From contig NZ_JAPDNR010000001.1 of NCBI RefSeq assembly GCF_025989125.1, positions 6,064,087-6,128,086 on the forward strand: a DNA stretch of 64,000 bases, in the 5' to 3' direction. Shown here in pieces: positions 32,888-46,000 of this stretch. Position numbers and translations under genes: made by a program. The stretch is from Chitinophaga nivalis (GTDB lineage: Bacteria; Bacteroidota; Bacteroidia; Chitinophagales; Chitinophagaceae). The first letter of the stretch is position 1. The number at the start of each line of letters is the position of its first letter. The notes under the pieces are model-generated. The model had not been told where the DNA came from and ran no database searches. It saw only the letters and a program-made list of their open reading frames with translations.

Positions 32888-34507
32888 TCAGGTTAATACT
32901 GTTTGCTGTTCATAATCATACAACAATTCTTTTTCCCCGAATAGTCTTTCTGTGATAATGTTCCTTTCTGCGCAGGCAGCTACCAGCATATTGGATTGCA
33001 CAATCGGGTTGGACTCATCGGTATATTTGATACTGCTGATAAATTCCAGCCAGGGCTCCTGCCCCATGGCATATACATACGCTTCTTTCGGATGAAAGAT
33101 ATTGATGAGGTGCATACCTCTTTCAAAATCGCAGCCAGCCAGCCTTCTGGACTGATCGTTGTCGCGGGTAATTTCTTCCGTAAGCAACGGCCCATATAAC
33201 CAGGAAAGCGGGGCCCCATCACATTCCATCCCCAGGAACAGTACATCCACATCACCAATGACCTGTTGTACGTGTTCATATAATTTGGGTTCCATCACCC
33301 TCGAATCTGCCACAAACAGGAAGGTAAATTCCTCGATGGCAATATGATAACAGGCTTTTGCCCGGATGTTGAGATCACTATGTTCGCCTGTAAAAGGCAA
33401 ACCTGTTATCACACAGTTTTCGAAGCGGATGTCTTCCATTTCATCAATTTCGACTACATTTTTAAAGCCCATCTGTTTGAATACCAGTTTCAGGCTGGGA
33501 TCCTGCAGGGCGCCGCTATTGGTAGCCGGCACAATCAGGTTCCTGATTTTATGCCGCAAAGGCAGCAGGGTTTCCAGTACAATATGATCCTGGTGGTTAT
33601 GGGTGATCAGCACATAGTCGATTACATCCGGCAAATCGATGTCGGAAAAATGCTCCACACTGGATTCATAGCCGTAGTAACTCACCAGCGGATCTACCAG
33701 GATACTGACATCCCTCGTTTCTATCAGGATACAGGCATGTCCGAAATAACGCATGCGGGCCTTGTTACCCGTATACTTGCGATAGGCCGGATGTTCCTGC
33801 TCCGTAAAAAAGGTATCGAACAAAGCCCGGTCTTTATCGGCTACGCCCAGTAAAGCCGCTACTTCATCGATAGCGCCAGCTTCTCTTTTCATTTTACTGA
33901 GGGCATCTATACCTGCGTGATGAAAAGGAATCGGCAAGTGCAATACATTTTCATCATCCAGCTGGGGGGTACTTAAACAAAACGGACGCTGGTCGTTATC
34001 CGTGATCCACAAAGCAATGCTTTGTGATGCTTCCGCATAAAACCGGCTTTTATACAATAAGGATTCAAATACGCGGAAAGAAGGATTGTTGTTGAGATCA
34101 TATACCAGCTCCACATATCCTCTCAGTACTTCCGGTACCTGATCGTACAACGCTTCCAGGGAATATCCTTTGGCAATACTTTTTAGCAGCTGGTCCAGCT
34201 CCACTACTGCTTTGGCAAACTCAATAGCATCGGCCTGCCGGATGAGGGTCTCATCCCGCAGCTGTTTTACTTCCGCTACTCTTTTGCCGTTATAATCCAT
34301 AAAAGGACCTCCCAGCATTTTGGGGTTCTTTACGGCCGCGGCGTGTATCTGTGGAGCCTTGATGTAGGAATTCATGATTTTCAGGTGCCGCCCTACTACA
34401 TTCATCGCTGCAGTAGCCGGCGAAATCAGGTGCGTCCAGGCATACCACCTGTCTACCAGAGGACCAATAATTACATTCGGTTTCAGATGAAATAGTCCGT
34501 TTTTCAT
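32888..34507 (-). CDS. CmlA-like di-iron beta-hydroxylase (metallo-beta-lactamase fold)
   Basis: This 539-residue protein has a long N-terminal domain (about 230 residues) and a metallo-beta-lactamase domain with RYFGHACILIET, the metal motif THNHQDH, and later GEHSDL and VADSRVME. Length and layout match CmlA of chloramphenicol biosynthesis (532 residues), in which the fold holds two irons and oxygen to hydroxylate the beta-carbon of an amino acid bound to an NRPS carrier domain. It follows the TonB receptor gene by 44 bp and precedes the oxidase gene by one base, so it is in the NRPS operon. The target residue is not known; a His-like, Asp or aromatic residue would be reasonable. Confidence 0.87.
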   Translation of the reverse strand: MKNGLFHLKPNVIIGPLVDRWYAWTHLISPATAAMNVVGRHLKIMNSYIKAPQIHAAAVKNPKMLGGPFMDYNGKRVAEVKQLRDETLIRQADAIEFAKAVVELDQLLKSIAKGYSLEALYDQVPEVLRGYVELVYDLNNNPSFRVFESLLYKSRFYAEASQSIALWITDNDQRPFCLSTPQLDDENVLHLPIPFHHAGIDALSKMKREAGAIDEVAALLGVADKDRALFDTFFTEQEHPAYRKYTGNKARMRYFGHACILIETRDVSILVDPLVSYYGYESSVEHFSDIDLPDVIDYVLITHNHQDHIVLETLLPLRHKIRNLIVPATNSGALQDPSLKLVFKQMGFKNVVEIDEMEDIRFENCVITGLPFTGEHSDLNIRAKACYHIAIEEFTFLFVADSRVMEPKLYEHVQQVIGDVDVLFLGMECDGAPLSWLYGPLLTEEITRDNDQSRRLAGCDFERGMHLINIFHPKEAYVYAMGQEPWLEFISSIKYTDESNPIVQSNMLVAACAERNIITERLFGEKELLYDYEQQTVLT

Positions 34508-34551
34508 ATAAAGTGTGACTTAAAATGTTTAACAAGATCAAAAATGCCCCT

Positions 34552-36984
34552 TTATTTGGCGGCCCGCTTCCGTTCTTCTTCCGCACCGGAACGCAACTTC
34601 ATTTTTTTATTGTTGCCTTTTCCGAAACGGTAATTAAAGTTCAGTTTCACGGCCCGGGTATCATTCCTGATATCCCACAACTCATAGATACTGCCGGAGT
34701 TGGTATTAAATACAAATGCTTCTGTTTTCAGGAGATCCGTTACATTCAATGCGAGGTAACCGCGGTTTCCGAAAAGCGATTTTTTAATGCCAATACTCAG
34801 GCTGCTGTTGGGTTCATAAACAGAAGCCCCATCCAGGTTTTTGTATAGATACCAATAGGTTAATTCAGCCGACCATTGTTTGGTAATAGCGAAATTATTA
34901 TTGGTATTGATATAAAAAGAAGGCTTGCCGTCATTACTGAAATCAATGCCATTTACCCGGCCCCGGAAGGCCTGGTAAAATACAGATATACTGTTATTGG
35001 AAGTCCACCACTGATTAATTTTTTTCGAATAGGATACATCCGCATTCCAGGATTGTCCCTGTTCAATATTCACCAGCATGGTTCCTGACACCCCTTTTTC
35101 CGCATCGGGAAATGCCATCGTTGTCATAAAATCGGTATACCGGGTATATCCCAACGTAGTTTGCAGGTCTCCTTTCCACGACCAGGTGACAGCGGCATTA
35201 TACGACAGCTGCGGCCTCAGATAAGGGTTCCCCTGCATAAACGAAATCGCATTACTGATACGACGCAGCGGATTCAGATCCAGGTAAGCCGGGCGATCGA
35301 TTCTTCTCCCAAACTGAAAATTAAAGCCATGTACTGCATTGGGCTTATAGTCGACAAAAACAGACGGAAATAACTGTATATAATTTTGCTTTACTTCCTG
35401 CTGTGTGAGTTCCTGCCGCCCATTTCCAATGGTTTGCTCACCGCGCAGCCCCAGCTGCACAGTTACTTTTTGCCATTGCTTGTTCAGATTCAGGTAAGCG
35501 GCATTCACCTGTTCGGTATACCGGAAATCATTATGACTGTAAGGTACCAGCGGACCGCCTACTCCCCCTACAAACGCCATCAGGTTGTCTGAACGGACGT
35601 AGCTGAGTTTTATGCCGCCCTCCAGCCTGATCTCCCGCCGCAGTGGCCGCACATAATCTATCTTACCTGAATAGATACGCAGTTTACCTCCCTGATCCAG
35701 CAGGATATTTTCTGCCCCCACGGAATCATCTGCCAGCCGGGTCTTCCGGTTGATCATATCCTGGGAAGACGTTTTCCGGTAATAGGAATAATCCAGGTCC
35801 ACGGTCAGCTCACCGCCACTGGTATCCGTCTGGTGTACCAGGTGCATATTCGCTGCATAATTCGATAACCGGTCATTGGTCTTGTTTAAAAAATCATACC
35901 GGTTCACAGGTTTTGCGCCATTGTACGATTCCAAAGACCAGGCATCGGAATTACTGCGATAGGTCTGAAAACTTCCTGTACCGGATACCGACAGCGTAGT
36001 TCTTTTAGAAAGATAAAAATCAACACCTGCGGTAGGCGTATGGGTCCTGTATTTCCGGATATGATAATTTTCCGATACAAATTCCGTGAAGTGGTTGCCC
36101 GGCTCCAGAAATCTGCGTGTAGTCGCTGCCGTTCGGAACGTGTTGTTGGCCATGTAGGCGTAACTCAGGTACAGATTGTATTGCCGGTTCCGGAAGCCCA
36201 GGTCCAGTCCTCCGTTGTACTTCGGGTATCTTCCCTGTCCGTATCCGCCATTCACACTGCCGTTCCAGCCGTCTTTGCGGTTTTTCTTTCTGACAATATT
36301 AATGATGCCACCACTACCGGCGGCATCGTACCGGGCGGAAGGTTTAGGCATCAGCTCTATTTTCTGTATCCCGGATGCCGGCATCCCCCGCAGTAGATTC
36401 GCCAGGTCTTCGGCAGATAACTGCGACGCTTTGCCATCCAGGTATACCGTTACGCCGGCCTTTCCTTCCAGGTTGATTTGTCCGTCCTGTTTTACGCGGA
36501 CGCCCGGTAATTTTTCCAATACTTCCAATGCGGAAGCGCCGATGCTGACGATGCTGTTTTCTACATTGACCACCGTTTTATCGATACGCCGTTCAATAAA
36601 AGGGGTTTCGCCCTTTACCGTCACCGCATTCAATTTCACCACGGCAGGCTGCAGTGACAACGCTCCCAGACCCACGGAGGGCTGCGCATCACGCACGGCT
36701 ATATCCTGCCGGATAAACGTTTCAAAACGGGGCGCCGTTATTGTAATCGTATAGCTCCCCGGTGGCAGCCCGTCAAACAAAAACTTCCCTGTTGCATCGC
36801 TCAACGCGGTTTTCAATACCGCCGGGTGGCCGGTGCGGCTCAGCATCACAGTAGCATCCCGCACGCCTTTCCCCTGTGTATCCGATAAGCTGCCATGTAT
36901 GTTTCCTTTCTCTCCTGTTTGTGCTTTCAGTGCTACAACCATTCCTAAAAACAAACACATCATGGCAGCGATATACCTCTTCAT
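34552..36984 (-). CDS. TonB-dependent receptor-like outer-membrane protein
   Basis: This 810-residue protein has a signal peptide, a carboxypeptidase-regulatory-like domain (GSLSDTQGKGVRDATVML...GKFLFDGLPPGSYTITI), a plug domain (ALEVLEKLPGVRVKQDGQI, VYLDGKASQLSAEDL) and a C-terminal barrel of the outer-membrane-beta-barrel type ending LKLNFNYRFGKGNN. A basic tail KKMKLRSGAEEERKRAAK extends past the last strand, which is odd for a barrel. It lies 16 bp after the last NRPS gene and before CmlA, inside the operon. It could take up the product (siderophore-like), export it, or give self-protection; the sequence does not decide. Confidence 0.9.
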   Translation of the reverse strand: MKRYIAAMMCLFLGMVVALKAQTGEKGNIHGSLSDTQGKGVRDATVMLSRTGHPAVLKTALSDATGKFLFDGLPPGSYTITITAPRFETFIRQDIAVRDAQPSVGLGALSLQPAVVKLNAVTVKGETPFIERRIDKTVVNVENSIVSIGASALEVLEKLPGVRVKQDGQINLEGKAGVTVYLDGKASQLSAEDLANLLRGMPASGIQKIELMPKPSARYDAAGSGGIINIVRKKNRKDGWNGSVNGGYGQGRYPKYNGGLDLGFRNRQYNLYLSYAYMANNTFRTAATTRRFLEPGNHFTEFVSENYHIRKYRTHTPTAGVDFYLSKRTTLSVSGTGSFQTYRSNSDAWSLESYNGAKPVNRYDFLNKTNDRLSNYAANMHLVHQTDTSGGELTVDLDYSYYRKTSSQDMINRKTRLADDSVGAENILLDQGGKLRIYSGKIDYVRPLRREIRLEGGIKLSYVRSDNLMAFVGGVGGPLVPYSHNDFRYTEQVNAAYLNLNKQWQKVTVQLGLRGEQTIGNGRQELTQQEVKQNYIQLFPSVFVDYKPNAVHGFNFQFGRRIDRPAYLDLNPLRRISNAISFMQGNPYLRPQLSYNAAVTWSWKGDLQTTLGYTRYTDFMTTMAFPDAEKGVSGTMLVNIEQGQSWNADVSYSKKINQWWTSNNSISVFYQAFRGRVNGIDFSNDGKPSFYINTNNNFAITKQWSAELTYWYLYKNLDGASVYEPNSSLSIGIKKSLFGNRGYLALNVTDLLKTEAFVFNTNSGSIYELWDIRNDTRAVKLNFNYRFGKGNNKKMKLRSGAEEERKRAAK

Positions 36985-37000
36985 TCCGGTAATACTCCTT

Positions 37001-40000
37001 TTACTTTAACTGATGAACAAATTGTGATAAAAGCTGCGCTATCTCTTCTCCGGAAAAATACTGCCGGTCATAATCCATGATGATCACGATATCTGTACCA
37101 TCTGTTTCTTTTACCATTACCTTGATGTTTAACGGGTAATGATAACGGTCCATATAAAAATCGCCGGTCATTACGGGCAGCTGATCCTGCACGGCCGGTG
37201 TTTCTGCCTGCCAGTTGCGGGCATTATGGAACTGCGAATAACTAAAACTTACCTGGTGCGGCTCCTGTCCCACCCATTCGCGGATTTTCCAGGCAGAAAA
37301 CTGTGCATAGGCTTCGTACCGGTTCAACTGCTGCTGTATGGCTTCATAGCTATCAACTTCCGGCGCCCGGAAAGGCAGGATATTCCAGTACAGGCCTACC
37401 GCATTCAATGCATCCTGCAGTTCATGCGTTCTGCCGTTGAACAACAATCCCAGGAACAGTTCTTTCACGCCCCAGTGTTGCCGCAGCACCTCGGTACCTG
37501 TTTTCAGGAATACGGACCGCAACGACACCTTGTTGTTTTCTGCCACAGCTTTCAGCTGTTGTACCAGCGCCCTGTCCAGGTGTACAGAGCAGGAATCGGT
37601 GCCCTGTTCTGCCGTAGTCAGTGGTTGCAGCGGCAATGGCTGCCAGTTTTGTAATGCTTCCCGCCAGAACTGATTGTTTTTCTCATTGGCGGCGCCGGCT
37701 TCTCCCAGCTGTACATACTCACGGAAACTATCGGCTGGTATAACCACTGGTACCGTTTCTCCGTTTCTGGCGGCCAGATAACCCGCCAGCAATTCATTCT
37801 TCAATATGGTAAAGCCCCACCCATCCATGATCGCATGGTGACAGGTAAACATCAGTTCAAAGGCATGCGCTCCCAGTATAAAAATCCGGAACCGGAACAA
37901 CAGCGATGGGGTATCCGTAATCCGAAACTTGCTGCGGATATCGGCTTCCCTCGCCGTGAGGATATACGCCTGTTGTTCCTGCGGCGACAAGGCCGTCAGG
38001 TCATCCACGGTAACCGTATCTCCCACAGTGGTTTTCACACACTGGCAGATATCTCCGTTATCCGGTCTGAAAAATACGGTGCGTAATACCCTGTGTTTTT
38101 CCTGCAGCTGTTGAATGCTCGTTTCCAATGCTGCCAGCGAGAACCGGGCATCTTCAAAACCCCAGGAAGAAATCGCATGATATACGCCTGCATCTGTAGC
38201 AGCCGCATCATAGGCATGGATAAGCACCCGTTGCATAGCGGTAACCGGGTATACATCTTCCACATCAAAATTTTCGTTCAGCGCATTGACTGCTGCAGCG
38301 CTCAAACCTTTGTAGGTCAGATCCACCGGCGTTAACCGGCTTTCAGTGGCGGCAGACAACTGTGTAATCAGTTGCTCCAGGCGGAATTGCCAGGCCGTTG
38401 CCAGCTTGCCGGCAGTAGCGGCCGTAAACTGTTCGCGGCTATACCCGACGGATAAACGTAGCTGACCACTCACGACCATACCGGAGATATCCAGCAAGGT
38501 CGTACGCTGCCGGTTGTCCGGATATTCGTGCCCATGATAATCACCGGAGAATTCAAACAGCGGCGTTTGATCACTGGCAGCAACACTGCCGCCGAAGTCG
38601 CCGAGATAGTTGAAGGTAACTGCCGGCGTTACCGCAGGCACTTTACCTGCCAGGTAATGCAGGATACCATAACCGATACCTTTACCCGGTACCCGGTGCA
38701 GGGATTCTTTCACGGCAATCAGCTGCGCAATCGGATCGGCCGCCTGCTGCAGGTCGAGCAACACCGGATACATACTGGTAAACCAGCCCACCGTGCGGCT
38801 GACATCCACATCAGCGCCTATCTGCTCGCGGCCATGGCCTTCGAGCCGTATCAGCACCTCCGGCTGTTTAAATACATCTGCCAGCGCCAGACTCAGTGCA
38901 CCGATCAGTACATCATTCACTTCCGTGCGGTAAGCGCGGTAACACTGGGTTTGTAAACGGGTCGTCTGTGCTTCATCCAGCACAAAGGTGGTAACAGCCA
39001 CATCTGCCACCCGGTTACTACCTTCCGGCATATCTACCGGCAAGGAAGCATCGGCAGCGGCAATAGCCGACCAGTAAGGAATTTCCTGCGCCAGTGTTTC
39101 ACTGGCGGCATAAGCCAGTTGTTTTTCCTGCCAGTATTTAAAGGCATCTGTTTTTTGCGGCAGCCGTAATGCAGCGCCTATCTGATATTGATAATATAAG
39201 TTAGAGAGATCTTCCAGCAATATCCGCCATGACACACCATCTACCACGAGGTGATGTATTACCAGCAACAAACGGTCGCTGCTTTCACCGCGGAATAATC
39301 CCACACTGAACAACGGCCCTGTTTCCAGGTTAATACCCGCCTGCAGGCGGTCGCAATGTTGTCCGAATGCTGCTTCATCAGCCGGTGTAATCACCTCCAG
39401 GGCATAGCTTTGTTCCAGGCCTTTGTTTTCCTGTACCCAGCCGGCAGGACTGTTATAATAAACCATCCGCAACGCATCGTGGTGCTGTACCAGTTTATCC
39501 AGCGCTGCCCGCAAAGAAGCTGCTGCTATCGGCTCGCGGCTGTTCAGCAATACCGACTGGTTGAAATGATGGATACAGGTCTGGTCTCCCAGGAAGAAGG
39601 ATGTCTGCACCGGGCTTAACGGAATAATACCGGTAACAGGTCCCTGATCTGCTACCCGGGTCACAGGTACGATATATTTTGCCAGATCCGTGATAACGGG
39701 ATGCAGCAGGATATCCTGAATGGTGAGGGCATAGCCTCTTTGTTTCAGATAAGATACGACCTGTATCGATTTGATGGAGTCGCCTCCCAGTACAAAGAAA
39801 TCGCCGTTCACGCCTACTGCCTGTTTTTGCAGTACTGCCTCAAAAGCGGCTACCAGCAATACTTCCCGGATACCTTGCGGCGCGATGTATTCTACGCCTG
39901 CAGATAAACCTGCGGCTTCCGGTTCCGGCAATGCCCGGAAATTGATTTTTCCGGTAGCGGTTAATGGTAACGCAGACAGCTGTACGAAATGCGATGGCAA

Positions 40001-43000
40001 CATATAAGCCGGCAGCCGGTCTGTCAGATAAGCACGCAGGGTACTGCTGTTCAGCGACTCACGGGCAACAATATACGCCGTCAGTTGCTGTTCGCCCTGT
40101 TGATCGGGACGCGCGGCCACTACGGCACTTGCTACTGCCGGGTGTGTTTGTATCGCCGCGGCTACTTCACCGGTTTCCACGCGGTTGCCACGGATTTTCA
40201 CCTGGTCGTCGCGACGGCCGGTAAATAAAATATTTCCGTCGGGCAGCCATCTGCCCAGGTCACCGGTACGGTACATCCGCTCTCCCGGCCGGAATGGGTT
40301 CGGCACAAACTTTTCTGCCGTCAGCTCCGGGCGATAGAGATAACCTCTTGCTACCCCACTGCCGCCGATACAGATTTCTCCGGTCACACCGGCAGGTACC
40401 AGGTTCAACGCATGATCAGTGATGTATACAAAAGTATTGGCGACCGGCCGGCCGATAGACAATACCGGACCCACAGCACCAGGTTGGTAGTGCAGTTCGG
40501 TAGCGGTAATGGTTGTTTCCGTAGGGCCGTACTCGTTATAAAAGTCATATTCCCCGCTCCACTGCGCTGCCACATCCTGCGGACAGCTATCACCACCGGC
40601 AATCACCCGCTTTAAGGCAGGATATTGTTTTACCGGAATGGTTTTCAGTACGCCTGGTACGGTATGCAAATGGGTAATTTCGTGCCGGGTAAGAAAAGCG
40701 GCGATCTTTTCAGGGTCCAGTCGCGTATCCGCATCCATCACGGTTAGGCGGGCGCCTGTACTGAATGCCAGGAAGATCTGTTCTACAGACGCATCAAAGG
40801 CAATGCTGGAGAACTGTAATATATTTTCACTGCTGGTGATACCAAACGTCCGGATCTGCGAGGTAATCAGGTTCACCACGGATCGGTGTTCCGTCATCAC
40901 GCCTTTAGGCTTTCCGGTGGAACCGGAAGTATAGATGATATAAGCCAGGTCAGTAGCGTTATTGACTGCTTCCAGGTTTTCCTGTGCATAGTGATCTGCT
41001 TCCTGCCGGAACTGTTCCAGCAACGCAGCATCGATGACTACGCGGCACTGACTGTCTTCCAGGATATAACTTCTCCTTTCTGCCGGATACGTAGGATCAA
41101 CCGGTACATAGGCGCCACCGGATTTTAATACCCCCAGTATCGCAATGATCATCCAGTCGCTACGCTCCAATTGTATGCCTACCAGCTCACCGGCTGTAAT
41201 GCCATGGTGTTTGCGCAGGTAAGCACCCAGCTGATTGGCTATCGCATTTAATTCCTGGTAAGTCCATTCCTTTGTATCAAACACCAGAGCGGCTTGCTGT
41301 GGCGCAAGGGCTACCTGTGCTTCCAGCAACCGGGTAAGCGTTTGGGTAGCCGGGAAATCCACCGGCGCCGGATTAAAGGCGGTCAGCAGCTCTTCTTTTG
41401 CGGCGGCAGACAGGTAATCCCGCTGGTTGATGATTTGTTCCGCATCTATACTCATGGCATGCAGGATCTCCAGGTAAATGGCGCCTACCTGTTGCGCCGT
41501 TAAACCGGATTTCAGTTTCCGCAGCAGGTTGAATTTCACCTGCAGGTAACCGCCGGTATTATTCACTGTAAAATCCATGTAGGTGTTGGTACGGCCGGTT
41601 CCTTTCAGGTTCAGCGATGGCGCCGGCGTATCTGGTTGTACCGGTGCTTTCTCTTCCCGGATAGATTGGAATTCATGGAAATCCACGTAGTTGAAGAAGG
41701 TATCGAAAAACGGATTACCGGCTTCTGTTTGCTGGTGATGAATCCGGGCTATTTCCGGTAAGCTGAGTCTTTCATTTCCTTTCAGGCCGATGATTTTTTC
41801 GTGTACCTGCAGGATAAAGTCTGCGATTTTCACCGGGGCATCCACCACCATTTTAAAAGGAATGGTATTCAGGAAGCAACCCAGTATCCGGTCGCTGTCT
41901 TCACAATCCGGGCGGGTATTGGTTACCAGGCCGGCAATCACTTCTTCATCGTAGCTCAGTATTTTCAACAGATAGAGATACGCGCTGAATGAAATTACTT
42001 TCACGGTGGTATCCAGGTCTTCTGCCAGGTCTTCCAGTTTATCGGAATGTTTTTTATCCAGTACGTGCAGATAGCCGCTGTCATCCGGCGCCTGGGTAAA
42101 GAGATCCAGGCGTTTGGCTTCTGCCAGCTCCTGTTGCCAGAAGCTGTTCATCTGACTATCTTTTTTATCTACCTCATGCTGGATAATAAAATCGCGGTAA
42201 TCTGCTTTCAGCGGTTCCGGTAAATAAGCAGGATCTTCTCCCAGTGTCAGGTACAGGTTATTCAGTTCTGTCATGAACAAGGCATCACTCCAGCCATCAA
42301 TGATAGCGTGATGACATTGCCATACAAAGACAATTTTATTGTTGCCGACGTTAAATGCAGACATGCGCCACAACGGTGCGACCGAAACATCAAAAGGATG
42401 ATGCAACTCTCCATCCACGAAAGTACGGATGATGTTGTTCTGCGTCTCATGTGGCAGGTCAGATAAATCCTTGTAGGGAATTTCTACGTTAATGCGGTGA
42501 TGTACCAGCTGTACCTGGGTATCAAAATCCGTCACATTAAAGCTGGTTCTTAAGATAGCATGTTTATCCACGAGCAGCTGCAGGGCGCGGCGGAAACGTG
42601 CAATATCAAAGTCTGCAAAAATGCGCGGGTGCAATGACTGATCGTGGTATATACTGCGTTCCCGGTTGATGAGTGATTCGAAGACCATCCCCTTTTCCAC
42701 ATCACTCATGGGGAAGATATCGGCAATATTTTCTTTTTCCGGTAACAGATCCAATGCCAGTATCCGTTCTTTCAACGCCAATATTTCCGCTTTCACGGCC
42801 ACTTCTGTTTCTTTCAGATAGTTATTGCGGCGTTCGATGGCGATGATGTTATCATAGCTGTGCGCCGCCAGCAAGGCCACCGTATTGTTTTTATAGATAT
42901 CGGCAATCGGTATTTCCAGACTCATTTTTTTACGGATCTCCGTCATGAGGCGCAGGATTTTGATAGAGTCCCCGCCCAGGCTGAAGAAACTATCATTCAC

Positions 43001-46000
43001 ACCGATCTTTTCTTTGCCCAGTATCTCTTTCCAGATCATCAACAACCGTGCTTCCGCATCATTGCGCGGCGCTACGTACGGTACACCGGTAGACATCCCC
43101 GTTCCTTTAGGATCCGGCAATTTTTTCCGGTCTACTTTACCATTCGGGGTCAGCGGGAACTGCTCCAGCTGTACATAATGCGCCGGTAGCGCGTAGGATG
43201 GCAGTAATCCGGTCAGGTAGGTTTGCAGGTCGGCTGCCTGTAAAGTGGTGTTACCCACTACATAGGCGGCCAGTTCTTTATTGCCGGCAGCATCGGTTCT
43301 GACTACTACCGTGGCCAATTCCACGCCGGCATGTCCCTGCAGTGCATTTTCAATTTCACCCAGTTCAATGCGGTAGCCGCGGATCTTTACCTGGTCATCT
43401 TTCCGGCCGATGAAGATAATATTCCCATCGGCTTTCCATCTGGCGGAGTCGCCGGTACGATACATGCGTTCCGTTGGCTGAAACGGATCGGTGACAAATT
43501 TTTCTGCCGTCAGCTCCGGCTGGTGCAGGTAGCCACGGGCCAAACCGTTACCGGCAATATATATTTCGCCGGTAACGCCTGCAGGCACGGGTTGTTGCTC
43601 ACTGTCCAATATATAAATACGGGTGCCCGGTATCGGTTTGCCAATAGACGGTACAATAGGGGCATCCCGCTCAAAGACATATACGCTGCTCCATACGGTA
43701 GCTTCCGTAGGGCCATATTCGTTAAAGAACCGGCAGTCCTGCAAGGCAGGCGCATTAAAGTGATCGGTTACCAGCTGCGCCGGACAAGCTTCCCCGGCTA
43801 CAATGACTGCCCGCAGGTGATTATTCCTGTTGGCCAGCGCATTCAGTAATAATTTATAGTAAGATGGTACAGTTAACAAATGACTCACTGCATGATCTAC
43901 CAGGTAACCGGCAATCAGGTCTACGTTGGCCACATCAATCTTACGGGTAATACAGAGGCAACCGCCATAACATAACGTTCCGAAAATACCGGCCACGGAG
44001 CTGTCGAAAGCAATAGACGACAACAGCAAAAACGACGTATAGGCGTCATAGATAGCCGGCCGGGACGAGAGGGAATGCATCAGGTTACCGTGTGTAATCA
44101 GTACGCCTTTAGGGTTGCCGGTAGAACCGGAAGTATAGATCACATAGGCCAGGTGATCCGGTGCGATCGTCACCGACGGTGCAGTCACCGGCGTTTCCAG
44201 CGTATCCAGCTGCACATCTACGGCAAATGATTCTCCTTCGTAGTAATCCAGGTCGAAAAAATATTCGGTCTGTGTCAGCAACATGCGGATACCGGTGTCT
44301 TTGATGACATAGGCTTTCCGGGCTGCCGGATAATCCGGGTCGATGGGCACATAAGCCGCACCGGCTTTCAGGATACCCCATATGCCGATCAGCATCTTCT
44401 CCGATCTGTCGAGCATAATGCCCACCATTTCGTTGGGCTTCACCTGGTGTTCCGTGATTAAGTAGTGAGCCAGCTGATTGGCTTTCTCCTGCAGCGCGCG
44501 GTAGGTGAGCTGTGTACCTTCAAAAGACACGGCAGTATGATCGGGATGCAGGGCCGCCTGCTGGTCCAGCAGGTCTACCACGGTTTGTTCACTAACAGGG
44601 CCCGCGATGGTGACGCCATGGTTAAAGTCTGCCAGCAATTGCTGCCGCTCGGCTGCCGACAGGTAAGAGAGCTGCTGCACCGGTAATGATGGCTGGCTGA
44701 CAATGGCCGCCAGCAATTGTTCCAGGTGGGCAATCAGTTGTCTGATCTGCTGCTCCGTATATATGTCTACGTTATACTGCAGATTCAGGTGAATCGTTCC
44801 GGCAATTTCCTTGAAGTTAAAGACCATATCAAACCGGGCAGTATCGTGAGTGGTCTCTTCATACTCACCCACTGCCAATCCGGCCAAGGTTTGTCTTTCT
44901 TTCAGCTGGCTGTTATCGTCATGTCCTACCAACACCTGAATATCGAACAGCGGATTCCGGCTGATATCCCGCTGCAGCTGCAATGCTTCCACCAGTGAGC
45001 CAAACGGATATACCTGGTGCTCGTCTGCACCCAGTACCACCTTTCTGACGTTGGCCAGTACACTGCGGAAATCATCGGCGCCGCTGAACTGTGTTCTCAG
45101 CGCCAGTGTGTTCACATAAAAACCGATCTGGTCCTGCAGGTCGGCATGACTGCGGCCGGCGTTGGGCGTACCGATGATAATGTCTTCCTGGCCGGTGTAA
45201 CGGTACAACAGTACGTTTACAGCAGCCAGGAGGCCCATAAACAAAGTAGCGCCCTGTTCCCGGCAGAGAGTCAGTACGTCTGCGCTGATGCCGGCATCCA
45301 TCACCCTGTTCACCAAATGGCCGTTGTAGGTTTTGAGGGCCGGCCGTATCCGGTCGCCCGGGAGTTCCAGTACCGGCAGCTCTCCTGCAAAATGGTCCAG
45401 CCAATAGGCTTCGTGTGCCGCCAGCATTTCGCCGCTCAGTGCTTCCCGGTGCCAGGCAGCATAATCTTTATATTGGATATGCAGGGGTGTCAGCGGGTCG
45501 GGCTTGCCCTGCATATGTGCATTGTATAATTCCAGCAGTTCCCGGATGAGAATACCCATGGACCAGCCATCGCTGATAATGTGGTGCATCACATGTCCGA
45601 AGATCCATTTGTTATCTGCCACCTGGTATAAACCGGCGCGCAACAAGGGTCCGGTGGCCAGGTTAAAAGGCCGCAATGCGGCCGCCTGTACCAACTGCTT
45701 TGCTTTTTTATCGCGGTGTTCCAGCTGACGCAGATCGGTATACTCCAACGTAAAACCAATACGCTCTGCCGGCAGAATAAATTGCCGGATTTCTTCGCTG
45801 GCATCTTCCCGGAAAACCGTCCGCAGGTTTTCGTGTCTTTCTATCAGGCGGTCAAATGCAAATTCCAGCGCCTCCTGGCGCAAGTCGCCCTCAAACACAT
45901 ACACGCCAGACATGTTATAGGCAATATTGCCTTCTTCCTGCTGGCTTACCACCCACAACATCTTCTGGGAGGCAGACAGGGCATAGCTTTCCTGCAATCC

